From an uncultured Sphingobacteriaceae bacterium (GTDB taxonomy: Bacteria > Bacteroidota > Bacteroidia > Sphingobacteriales > Sphingobacteriaceae): a stretch of 5,416 bases of DNA. This document shows positions 1 to 5,416 of the stretch, piece by piece. The stretch spans positions 1 through 5,416 of the forward strand of contig CALNCF010000292.1 in the NCBI GenBank assembly GCA_937875035.1. Reading direction: 5' to 3'. Both the position numbers and the translations under genes were made by a program. A model generated the notes under the pieces. It saw only the letters and a program-made list of their open reading frames with translations. It was not told the DNA's origin and ran no database searches. Position 1 is the stretch's first letter. The number at the start of each line of letters is the position of its first letter.

Positions 1-347
1 ACACGTTCTCCGTCGGCATCGTTGAAATCGGGCTTCGCGTACAGGGCTTCTTTTTCTTCCATGATCTTCCAGAGATTCTGGTGTCCCATGATCACGGTTT
101 GCAGCACCGGATATTCGTCGAATTCAAAGTGATTCTGCTTTAATACCGCGATCCGCTCACCAGGAGTAATAGAAACCGAACCCGTAGTGGAATCGATCTC
201 TCCCGACAGGATCTTCAGAAAGGTAGACTTACCGGCGCCGTTCGCTCCGATCACACCATAACAATTACCGGGAGTGAACTTTACGTTCACTTCTTCAAAC
301 AAAACTCTTTTACCGTATTTCAGGGAAAGATTAGAAACTGATATCAT
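1..347 (-). CDS. ybiT: ABC-F family ATPase, YbiT type (N-terminal part, runs off the left edge)
   Basis: The first 115 complete codons are visible, starting at the ATG read from position 347. They form the beginning of the first ATP-binding cassette: a beta-rich start (MISVSNLSLKYGKRVLFEEV), then the Walker A motif GANGAGKST at residues 34-42. A stretch typical of the YbiT/YkpA branch of ABC-F proteins follows (LQTVIMGHQNLW, then an acidic helix and the LYAKPDFND region). ABC-F proteins have two cassettes and no membrane domain; they bind the ribosomal E-site region and modulate translation. A full-length member is about 530-540 residues, so roughly four fifths lies outside the window, including Walker B, the signature motifs and the second cassette. 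The YbiT assignment rests on remembered similarity to E. coli YbiT; the molecular role of that branch is less defined than that of EttA. A consensus promoter sits 23 bp upstream of the start codon, at 370-377. Confidence 0.9.
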   Translation of the reverse strand, partial: MISVSNLSLKYGKRVLFEEVNVKFTPGNCYGVIGANGAGKSTFLKILSGEIDSTTGSVSITPGERIAVLKQNHFEFDEYPVLQTVIMGHQNLWKIMEEKEALYAKPDFNDADGER

Positions 348-369
348 ATTGACGCTCACAAATTTGGCG

Positions 370-377
370 CAAAGTTA
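370..377 (-). promoter_or_regulatory. Bacteroidota-type -7 promoter element for the ABC-F gene
   Basis: Read on the minus strand this is TAACTTTG, an exact match to the TAnnTTTG -7 element of the primary Bacteroidota sigma factor. Transcription would begin about 5-7 bases further on, leaving a short leader before the ATG at 347. No exact TTG -33 element is found at the usual spacing, so the upstream half is weak. Position and orientation fit the ABC-F gene. The assignment is inference from consensus only. Confidence 0.55.
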
Positions 378-436
378 GGCATTTTAATCCGTAACCGGGC
401 CCTGCATTGTAAAAATGGACAAGGCAGGCACATGAA

Positions 437-469
437 TTGCACTATACGATTTTAATTGTTATACTTTTG
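437..469 (+). promoter_or_regulatory. Bacteroidota-type promoter of the TPR gene
   Basis: The -7 element TACTTTTG at 462-469 matches TAnnTTTG exactly. A TTG at 437-439 is a possible -33 element, with a 22-base spacer that is slightly long. The predicted transcription start falls around 474-476, just before the ATG codons at 480 and 486. The transcript would therefore be almost leaderless, with a 5' region of roughly 4-12 bases. This placement also argues against the in-frame TTG at 456 as a start, because it would lie inside the promoter. Confidence 0.6.
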
Positions 470-479
470 TAAAAACCAG

Positions 480-1079
480 ATGACTATGAGCAGATCCAGT
501 TTATGTATCCTGTCCTGTCTCCTGATACAGATCACCTCCACTTCTTTCCTGTATGCGCAGGAAGAATCAGACAGCCTTATTTACCGGGAAATCGCCGGCT
601 TAAATGCCCAGGCGGTTAAACATTACGATTTAAAGGAAAACGGCAAAGCGCTGGAATTCGCGCAGCAGGCTATTTCCTCCTGCAGGCAAAGCAGCGTACC
701 TGAGAAGCTAGTGCTGGAAAGCTATATGATCAGCGGGAAAGTATACCGCGACGAGCTCCGGTCATACGACGAGTCGATCCGGCATTTCAACAAAGCCCTG
801 CTTTTATGCCAGTTCGATAACCAGCATAAAGGAATTACCCTCGCCTATAACGAGCTGGGAGCTACGTTCGAGGATATGGGTAATTACAGCGTAGGACTTG
901 AATATCGCCTGAAGGCGCTGAGCAAGACCAAATCATTCAATGCCGACAACGAATTGCTGCATGAGATCTACCGGCATATCATCGACGATTACCAGATGCT
1001 GGGCAACAAAAAGGAGATGCTCAGCTACGAAAAGATCTATAAGCAGATGGTTCGCGAAAACCCCAAACAGGGGAATTAG
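480..1079 (+). CDS. Exported TPR-repeat protein of unknown function
   Basis: This is a 199-residue protein when started at the ATG at 480. An ATG at 486 (197 residues) is equally possible. An in-frame TTG at 456 exists but lies inside the likely promoter. Residues 1-26 form a Sec signal peptide: a short basic start, a hydrophobic core (LCILSCLLIQI) and probable cleavage after LYA, giving a mature protein beginning QEESDS. The remainder is almost wholly helical with about four tetratricopeptide-like repeats near residues 38-71, 76-110, 120-152 and 157-191. The best are YDESIRHFNKALLL and LAYNELGATFEDMGNYSVGLEYRLKAL. TPRs bind proteins or peptides. No enzymatic, membrane-anchor or kinase domain follows. 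The sequence resembles the periplasmic TPR part of Bacteroidota TPR-containing sensor histidine kinases, so it could be a stand-alone relative or a remnant of one. Periplasmic location is inferred. The stop overlaps the convergent AMP nucleosidase stop by 4 bp. Confidence 0.82.
   Translation: MTMSRSSLCILSCLLIQITSTSFLYAQEESDSLIYREIAGLNAQAVKHYDLKENGKALEFAQQAISSCRQSSVPEKLVLESYMISGKVYRDELRSYDESIRHFNKALLLCQFDNQHKGITLAYNELGATFEDMGNYSVGLEYRLKALSKTKSFNADNELLHEIYRHIIDDYQMLGNKKEMLSYEKIYKQMVRENPKQGN
1057..1073 (-). terminator. Possible weak intrinsic terminator of amn
   Basis: On the minus strand, three bases after the amn stop codon, CCCC and GGGG (1070-1073 and 1061-1064) can pair around a 5-base loop and are followed by TTTT (1060-1057). 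The stem is only 4 bp, although all G-C, and the T-run is short, so termination may be inefficient. The structure lies within the last codons of the convergent TPR gene, so coding constraint or chance could also explain it. Confidence 0.3.
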
Positions 1080-1846
1080 AACTGGAGGTGCTTCACCGTA
1101 AGCCCGTTGTTGATCAGCTGCTGCAAGGATTCGATCCCCACTTTCAGGTGATTTTCCACGAACATGGAGGTTACCTTACGATCACTCTCCGCGGTTTTCA
1201 CACCCTCCGGGATCATCGGCTGGTCGGAAACCAGCAATAAAGCCCCAGTCGGGATCTCGTTGGCAAAGCCGGTTACAAAGATCGTAGCGGTCTCCATATC
1301 GATGGCCATCGCGCGAACCTTTTGCAGGTATTCCTTAAACTCCACATCATGCTCCCATACACGCCTGTTGGTGGTGTATACGGTGCCTGTCCAGTAATCC
1401 AGGCCATTATCACGGATCGTGGTAGATATCGCTTTCTGCAGGGCGAAAGCAGGCAAGGCCGGCACTTCCGCCGGAAAATAATCATTCGAGGTTCCGTCTC
1501 CGCGGATAGCGGCGATCGGCAGGATCAGGTCACCGATGTTGTTCTTCTTTTTCAATCCCCCGCACTTTCCTAAGAATAGCACGGCTTTCGGGGAGATCGC
1601 GCTCAGCAGGTCCATCATGGTCGCGGCCATGGCGCTTCCCATCCCGAAATTGATCAGGGTGATACCGTTCGCGGATACACTCAGCATGGGTTTTCCGTAA
1701 CCGATTACCGGGGCATTGTATTGCTCGGCAAACATCTCCAGGTAATTGGAAAAATTGGTCAGCAGGATATAATCTGTAAACTCATTCAACTCGCGCCCGG
1801 TATATCTCGGGAGCCAGTTGTTCACTATTTCTTCTTTTGTTTTCAT
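1076..1846 (-). CDS. amn: AMP nucleosidase (short Bacteroidota form)
   Basis: The product hydrolyses AMP to adenine and ribose 5-phosphate (EC 3.2.2.4), a cytoplasmic step that adjusts the AMP pool and feeds purine salvage. The 256-residue protein is essentially one nucleoside phosphorylase-like (PNP/UDP family) domain. It lacks the separate N-terminal domain of the roughly 480-residue E. coli Amn. Visible motifs are GMGSAMAATMMDLLSAI (68-84), LGKCGGLKKKNNIGDLILP (92-110), YWTGTVYTTNRRVWEHD (151-167), the ribose-contacting IDMETATIF (182-190) and LLVSDQPMIPEGVKT (204-218). D208 sits where related enzymes have the catalytic acid. The ATG at 1846 is chosen because MKTKEEIVNNWLPRYTG is the conserved family N-terminus and the purine-rich AGAAAAGAAG abuts it. 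Upstream TTG (1906) and GTG (1891) codons are in frame, but the extra residues look non-conserved. It follows the clpX terminator, so it probably has its own promoter, although I found no clear TAnnTTTG. Confidence 0.92.
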   Translation of the reverse strand: MKTKEEIVNNWLPRYTGRELNEFTDYILLTNFSNYLEMFAEQYNAPVIGYGKPMLSVSANGITLINFGMGSAMAATMMDLLSAISPKAVLFLGKCGGLKKKNNIGDLILPIAAIRGDGTSNDYFPAEVPALPAFALQKAISTTIRDNGLDYWTGTVYTTNRRVWEHDVEFKEYLQKVRAMAIDMETATIFVTGFANEIPTGALLLVSDQPMIPEGVKTAESDRKVTSMFVENHLKVGIESLQQLINNGLTVKHLQF

Positions 1847-1852
1847 CTTCTT

Positions 1853-1881
1853 TTCTAATGGATAAGGATGTTCTAACGGAT
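1853..1881 (-). repeat. Short tandem near-repeat in the amn leader
   Basis: Read on the minus strand, ATCCGTTAGAA (1881-1871) and ATCCATTAGAA (1863-1853) match at 10 of 11 bases and are 18 bp apart, just before the amn start codon. No known binding-site family is recognised. It could be a regulator site, a relic of a small duplication or chance. Confidence 0.35.
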
Positions 1882-1932
1882 GATCTGCCACATCACCTTT
1901 CTGCAAACTCCGTTTAAAACATGAATGTAATA

Positions 1933-1960
1933 AAAAGCCCCAACTATTGTCAGGGCTTTT
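1933..1960 (-). terminator. Intrinsic terminator of the tig-clpP-clpX block
   Basis: On the minus strand, AAAAGCCC (1960-1953) and GGGCTTTT (1940-1933) form a perfect 8-bp stem around a 12-base loop. The 3' arm ends in a T-run that continues as TATTA. The stem begins two bases after the clpX stop codon, as expected for a terminator. It separates clpX from the downstream amn gene, so amn is likely transcribed separately or only by read-through. Confidence 0.8.
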
Positions 1961-1962
1961 CT

Positions 1963-3207
1963 TTATGCTACTTTTAATTTTTTTATTTCTGATTTGCTGA
2001 ATTTCTCTTTCGCATAATCGAGTGTGATCACAAGCTCTCTCACGTCTTTCCGGGAAGGAAGCTCGAACATCGCGTCGAGCATGATCGCTTCGCAGATGGA
2101 ACGAAGTCCCCTGGCGCCAAGCTTATACTCCATCGCCTTGTCTACAATAAAAGCCGTTACCTCCTCGTCGAAATCCAGCCGGATCTCTTCGTATTCGAAC
2201 AGCTTACGGTATTGCTTGATCAGCGAGTTCTTAGGCTCTGTCAGGATCAGCAACAGGGTTTCACGGTCGAGCGGGTTCAGGTAAGTGATCACCGGTAAAC
2301 GGCCGATCAGCTCAGGGATCAGCCCGAAGCTTTTCAGGTCCTGCGGCGTTACATATTTCAGGAGATTGTTATGATCGATCTCTTCGCGGTTGCGCTCCAT
2401 GCTGTAGCCGATCGCCTGTGTCTTCATACGACGGGCGATCTTCTTTTCGATGCCGTCAAAAGCTCCTCCGCAAATGAACAGGATATTGCTGGTATTGATC
2501 GGGATCATCTTCTGGTCGGGGTGCTTTCTTCCTCCCTGGGGCGGAACATTCACCACCGTACCTTCAAGGATCTTCAGCAGGGCCTGCTGAACACCTTCTC
2601 CCGATACATCACGCGTAATAGAAGGGTTATCGCTCTTACGGGCGATCTTATCCACCTCGTCGATGTAAACAATGCCACGCTCGGCAGCAGCTACATCATA
2701 ATCGGCAGCCTGCAATAAACGGGTCAGGATGCTCTCCACATCTTCTCCCACATAGCCCGCTTCGGTCAGTACGGTGGCATCGCAGATACAGAACGGAACG
2801 TTCAGGATCTTGGCGATCGTTTTTGCGAGGAGCGTTTTACCGGTTCCGGTTTCTCCCACCATGATCATGTTCGATTTCTCGATCTCGATCTCATCATCCG
2901 AAGAAACCTTCTGCGACAAGCGTTTATAATGATTGTACACAGCCACGGCAAGCGTGCGTTTGGCATCATCCTGCCCTACCACGTACTGGTCGAGATGCTT
3001 TTTGATCTCCACCGGTCTGGTAAGCTGGATGTCACCCAACGATTTGTTGCGCTTGCTGCGCAACTCCTCTTCCAGGATGCCACTCGCCTGCGCGATACAT
3101 TTGTCGCAGATATGCGCATCGATCCCGGCAACAAGCATTAAGCTTTCCTGCTTACCCGATCCGCAGAACGAACAATGTACCTGGCTGTCTTTTGTTTGTT
3201 TGGCCAT
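1963..3207 (-). CDS. clpX: ClpX, ATP-dependent unfoldase subunit of ClpXP
   Basis: ClpX is the hexameric AAA+ unfoldase that recognises tagged or damaged proteins, unfolds them and passes them into ClpP in the cytoplasm. The 414-residue protein is full length for the family. The N-terminal zinc-binding domain has C12-x2-C15 and C34-x2-C37. The AAA+ core has Walker A GETGTGKT (118-125), pore-1 loop GYVGED (151-156), Walker B IVYIDEVDK (179-187), the pore-2 region near VSGEGVQQ (201-208), the RKH loop (227-229), the box VII arginine in LIGRLP (R303) and the sensor-2 segment GARGLRS (364-370). The ClpP-docking tripeptide reads IGY (266-268), where E. coli has IGF. The ATG at 3207 gives the expected MAKQ..CSFCG start, only 2 bp after the clpP stop, so the genes are co-transcribed and probably translationally coupled. 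Nothing is truncated and all key residues are present. Confidence 0.98.
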   Translation of the reverse strand: MAKQTKDSQVHCSFCGSGKQESLMLVAGIDAHICDKCIAQASGILEEELRSKRNKSLGDIQLTRPVEIKKHLDQYVVGQDDAKRTLAVAVYNHYKRLSQKVSSDDEIEIEKSNMIMVGETGTGKTLLAKTIAKILNVPFCICDATVLTEAGYVGEDVESILTRLLQAADYDVAAAERGIVYIDEVDKIARKSDNPSITRDVSGEGVQQALLKILEGTVVNVPPQGGRKHPDQKMIPINTSNILFICGGAFDGIEKKIARRMKTQAIGYSMERNREEIDHNNLLKYVTPQDLKSFGLIPELIGRLPVITYLNPLDRETLLLILTEPKNSLIKQYRKLFEYEEIRLDFDEEVTAFIVDKAMEYKLGARGLRSICEAIMLDAMFELPSRKDVRELVITLDYAKEKFSKSEIKKLKVA

Positions 3208-3209
3208 AA

Positions 3210-3920
3210 TTAGATTTTTTGCTGACTGTCTGCCGATGCAGATACGAGGATCTCGTCGATCATTCCAAATTGCTTCGCTTCATCGGCGATCATCCAGTAG
3301 TCACGGTCAGAACATTCCCATACCTTTTCATAGGTCTGTCCGGAATGCCTTGCTATAATATCGTATAATTCTTTCTTCAGTTTCCCGATCTCGCGTGCAG
3401 TGATCTCGATGTCGGAAGCCTGTCCTTCGGCTCCGCCCATCGGCTGGTGGATCATAACGCGTGAGTGTGGTAAGGCAGCACGCTTGCCTTCCTGTCCCGC
3501 ACACAATAATACCGCGGCCATCGAAGCAGCCATACCGGTACAGATCGTTGCCACATCCGGCTGGATGTATTGCATGGTATCGTAAATACCTAAGCCTGCG
3601 TATACCGAACCTCCCGGTGAGTTGATATAGATCTGGATATCACGTTTGGAGTCGGCCGATTGCAGGAACAGCAGCTGGGCCTGGATAATATTCGCAATAT
3701 TATCGTAGATAGCATCTCCCAAAAAGATGATACGGTCCATCATCAAACGTGAGAACACATCCATCTGTGCTACGTTCAACTGGCGCTCTTCAATAATATA
3801 TGGGGTAACGTTGGAAGGTAAGATCCTGTTCTCTACGCGCGAAATGAAATTATCTACCTGGATGCTGTTAATCCTGTGGTGCTTAACAGCGTAATTGCGG
3901 AATTCTTTTTTGTTGATCAT
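3210..3920 (-). CDS. clpP: ClpP, proteolytic subunit of the Clp protease
   Basis: ClpP is a serine peptidase (family S14, EC 3.4.21.92) that forms the two-ring degradation chamber served by ClpX. The 236-residue sequence has the full catalytic triad. S133 is in GMAASMAA and H158 is in MIHQPMGG; D207 is in SDRDYWM. Spacings of 25 and 49 residues are the same as in E. coli ClpP (S111, H136, D185). Substrate-binding and ring-contact segments are intact: IYINSPGGSVYAGLGIYDTM (97-116) and the handle region QASDIEITAREI (167-178). The N-terminus before the VTPYIIEERQ segment is about 22 residues longer than the E. coli precursor; this looks normal for Bacteroidota ClpP and may act as a propeptide. 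The ATG at 3920 is the only sensible start, because MINKKEFRNYAVKHH resembles the family N-terminus. tig lies upstream, separated by a large inverted repeat. Confidence 0.98.
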   Translation of the reverse strand: MINKKEFRNYAVKHHRINSIQVDNFISRVENRILPSNVTPYIIEERQLNVAQMDVFSRLMMDRIIFLGDAIYDNIANIIQAQLLFLQSADSKRDIQIYINSPGGSVYAGLGIYDTMQYIQPDVATICTGMAASMAAVLLCAGQEGKRAALPHSRVMIHQPMGGAEGQASDIEITAREIGKLKKELYDIIARHSGQTYEKVWECSDRDYWMIADEAKQFGMIDEILVSASADSQQKI

Positions 3921-3931
3921 ATATTGCCTAT

Positions 3932-4015
3932 TAATAGTTCGTTATTAGTTACCTGTGTTCATCGTTCCGCGAAGAAACATACCGGCAACAGGTAACTAAC
4001 AACGGTTAACTATTA
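3932..4015 (-). repeat. Long imperfect inverted repeat (hairpin) filling the tig-clpP gap
   Basis: The arms 3932-3956 and 3988-4015 are complementary over 25 base pairs. Positions 3940-3956 pair with 3988-4004, and 3932-3939 pair with 4008-4015, with a 3-base bulge (4005-4007). The single imperfect position (3944/4000) is an A-C mismatch in plus-strand RNA but a G-U pair in minus-strand RNA, the strand transcribed here. The loop is 31 bases. The stem starts 4 bases after the tig stop and ends 11 bases before the clpP start. No T-run follows, so a standard intrinsic terminator is unlikely. Options are an mRNA-stabilising or processing hairpin that sets the tig to clpPX ratio, a structure affecting clpP translation, or a dispersed palindromic element. 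The pairing is seen directly; the role is inference. Confidence 0.75.
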
Positions 4016-4019
4016 CAGA

Positions 4020-5369
4020 CTATTTCATCTCGAGGAACTTGTTGTAATCAATTTCCTTTTTGTCTAAAGTAACAACGCTTTTCAAGAAATCAAAAACTTT
4101 CGCGCTGCGTACTTCTTCGTATAATTTTGATGCTCTTTCTCTGTCCTGAAGGAAATTAACAGCATATTCCTGTAATTGTTCTTCAGTCAGCGCAGTCGGG
4201 CTGTACATTCTGAACTGGGCATCGATCCTTTTCTTTGCCATCTCCACCACTTCTTCCGATTTGATCTCAAGGTTGTTATCCGTTACGATCTTGTTCTCGA
4301 TCAGTGTCCATCTGAGGTTCTTTGCGAAATCATCATACTGCTCTGCGATCTGCTCATCGGTGATCTTGTCTTCGTTCACGGTCTTCAGCCAGCGTTTCAG
4401 GAACGCGTCCGGAAGGTCCATGCTGAATTTTTCCACACCGTAGTTTACGATATCGAACTGGAGCTTGCGATCGGCATTCTCGGTCATCATTCCCTTCAGC
4501 TCGCCTTTCATCTTCTCCATAAACTCTTCTTCTGAGCTCACAGCACCCGCTCCGTATACCTTGTCAAAAAACTCCTGGTTCAATTCCGCTTCTTCAATGC
4601 GGTTGATATTCTTAACCGTTAAGCGGAAGTTCGATTTCAGGTCTTTTGCCAGGTCTTCGTCGATATTCAATAACTGCGCGATACGATGCGCGTCTTTTTT
4701 GTACGCTTTCTGCACATCCAGTTCCAGCACATCATCCTTTTTCAAACCGATCAGCGACTTCAGGGTTGCCTTATCTTCCACCAGGTCTAAACGCAGGGAA
4801 GCGGTATTGGTGATGCCTCCTTCAAAAACAGAACCATCCGGAGAAAGCTGTACCAATTCGCCATAAATCACATCGCCCTCTGCCACTGTGTCCGGATTTG
4901 TCATTTTACCGTATGATCTGCGGATGTTTTTCAGGCGTGAAGCCAGGGTTTCGGCATCCAGCTGGATATCGAAATAAGGCACTTTATCTTTCGCGCTGAA
5001 AGTAGCTTTCACTTCCGGTGCCAGGCCGAGCTCAAAAGAGAAATCGTAATCTTCTTCAAAATCCCAGTTGTATTTCGCGTCCTGGTCTACCTTTGGTAAA
5101 GGCTGACCTAATACTTCGATCTTATTTTCAGTGATATAGTTATTCAATGAGTCGGATAACAGACGGTTCACCTCGTCAACCAGGATGCTTTTGCCATACA
5201 TTTTTTTGATGTGCGCGGCAGGAACCATTCCCGGACGGAAACCAGGAAGCTTTACTTTCTTCGCCTGATCTTTGATCGCTTTTTCTACCTGTGGCTTATA
5301 GTCTTCCGCTTTAAGCTGGATCTTCACTACAGCGTTCAGTTTGTCGATGTTTTCCTGAGTAATATTCAT
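4020..5369 (-). CDS. tig: Trigger factor, ribosome-associated chaperone
   Basis: Trigger factor binds at the ribosome exit tunnel and shields nascent chains in the cytoplasm. The 449-residue protein has the normal length and the three-part plan. Residues 1 to about 110 are the ribosome-binding domain with the tunnel-docking signature GFRPGMVP (43-50; GFRKGKVP in E. coli). Residues about 165-262 correspond to the FKBP-type isomerase insert, with recognisable VFEGG (181-185). However, the family's IPGFEDG segment is replaced around 202-213, so isomerase activity is doubtful. The rest (about 115-160 and 266-449) is the helical SurA-like chaperone body. The ATG at 5369 gives the typical MNITQENIDKLNAVVKIQL start. 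It is the first gene of the tig-clpP-clpX block. Sequence identity to E. coli is low over the C-terminal part, as is usual for this family across phyla. Confidence 0.95.
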   Translation of the reverse strand: MNITQENIDKLNAVVKIQLKAEDYKPQVEKAIKDQAKKVKLPGFRPGMVPAAHIKKMYGKSILVDEVNRLLSDSLNNYITENKIEVLGQPLPKVDQDAKYNWDFEEDYDFSFELGLAPEVKATFSAKDKVPYFDIQLDAETLASRLKNIRRSYGKMTNPDTVAEGDVIYGELVQLSPDGSVFEGGITNTASLRLDLVEDKATLKSLIGLKKDDVLELDVQKAYKKDAHRIAQLLNIDEDLAKDLKSNFRLTVKNINRIEEAELNQEFFDKVYGAGAVSSEEEFMEKMKGELKGMMTENADRKLQFDIVNYGVEKFSMDLPDAFLKRWLKTVNEDKITDEQIAEQYDDFAKNLRWTLIENKIVTDNNLEIKSEEVVEMAKKRIDAQFRMYSPTALTEEQLQEYAVNFLQDRERASKLYEEVRSAKVFDFLKSVVTLDKKEIDYNKFLEMK

Positions 5370-5391
5370 ATAACTATCTATTTTTCAATAC

Positions 5392-5408
5392 GTTTTTAAA
5401 TTAAAAAC
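5392..5408. repeat. AT-rich 17-bp palindrome upstream of tig
   Basis: GTTTTTAA and TTAAAAAC form a perfect 8-bp inverted repeat around one central base, 23 bp before the tig start codon. It lies where a promoter or operator would be expected, but no exact TAnnTTTG is present in the 47 bases available. AT-rich palindromes of this size can arise by chance, so an operator role is only a possibility. Confidence 0.3.
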
Positions 5409-5416
5409 CCCCTCAA

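Noticed and set aside
456..479. TTG at 456 as the start of the TPR protein, adding eight residues
   Set aside because: It lies within the consensus promoter (462-469), so it would not be on the transcript. The added residues also spoil an otherwise normal signal peptide.
507..518. Possible lipoprotein signal (ILSC) in the TPR protein
   Set aside because: The cysteine lies in the middle of the hydrophobic core and is followed by more hydrophobic residues; cleavage after LYA fits better.
1164..1573. Small open frames opposite or out of frame within amn
   Set aside because: AMP nucleosidase covers the region completely with conserved motifs; the others have no support.
1847..1906. TTG at 1906 as the start of AMP nucleosidase
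   Set aside because: The 20 extra residues (His/Pro/Glu-rich) are not part of the family N-terminus as I know it, while MKTKEEIVNNWLPRY is and has purine-rich sequence just before it.
2024..3358. Open frames on the plus strand opposite clpX and clpP
   Set aside because: The sequences are compositionally odd (Ser- and Leu-rich), lie opposite highly conserved genes and show no independent evidence of coding.
3932..4015. Intrinsic terminator between tig and clpP
   Set aside because: The stem is strong, but no T-run follows on either strand and the stem-loop is far larger than a normal terminator. It is listed as an inverted repeat instead.
4176..4866. Open frames on the plus strand opposite tig
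   Set aside because: They mirror the codon pattern of tig, have no recognisable domain and no promoter or ribosome-binding site. They are shadows of a certain gene.
1..5416. Mobile elements, CRISPR arrays, tRNA or rRNA genes, defence or biosynthetic systems
   Set aside because: No transposase, integrase, regularly spaced repeats or RNA-gene motifs were seen. The window is dense with conserved housekeeping genes.

Overview
The window looks like a piece of an ordinary housekeeping chromosome from a member of the Bacteroidota, most likely the Chitinophagaceae/Sphingobacteriia side. Four things point there. Every recognisable protein reads like the Bacteroidota version of its family, including a short AMP nucleosidase, a ClpP with an extended N-terminus and a trigger factor with a worn peptidyl-prolyl isomerase domain. 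Two intergenic promoters match the Bacteroidota sigma-factor -7 element TAnnTTTG exactly. Start codons are preceded by A-rich or purine-rich sequence rather than strong Shine-Dalgarno sites. The secreted protein has a signal peptide ending in the common ...YA|QE form.

Layout from left to right. Positions 1-347 (minus strand) hold the first 115 codons of an ABC-F ATPase of the YbiT type, cut by the window edge. Positions 348-479 are a divergent promoter region with one consensus promoter for each direction. Positions 480-1079 (plus) encode a small exported TPR-repeat protein of unknown function. It converges on an AMP nucleosidase gene (1076-1846, minus), and the two stop codons overlap in one TTAG. 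Positions 1847-1962 hold the amn leader and the intrinsic terminator of the next operon. Positions 1963-5369 (minus) are the classic protein quality-control block, transcribed in the order tig, clpP, clpX. clpP and clpX are 2 bp apart and surely co-transcribed. The 97-bp gap between tig and clpP is almost filled by a long imperfect inverted repeat. Positions 5370-5416 are the tig upstream region, cut by the window edge.

How the genes work together. Trigger factor meets nascent chains at the ribosome exit tunnel, while ClpX unfolds substrates and feeds them to the ClpP peptidase chamber. Their linkage (tig-clpP-clpX) is conserved across many bacteria. The ABC-F protein acts on ribosomes, AMP nucleosidase controls the AMP pool, and the TPR protein is an envelope protein without an evident link to the rest.

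I found no new multi-gene system, mobile element, CRISPR array or RNA gene. The best second-look items are the tig-clpP hairpin, the exported TPR protein with its promoter-defined start, and the leader of amn. All are modest.
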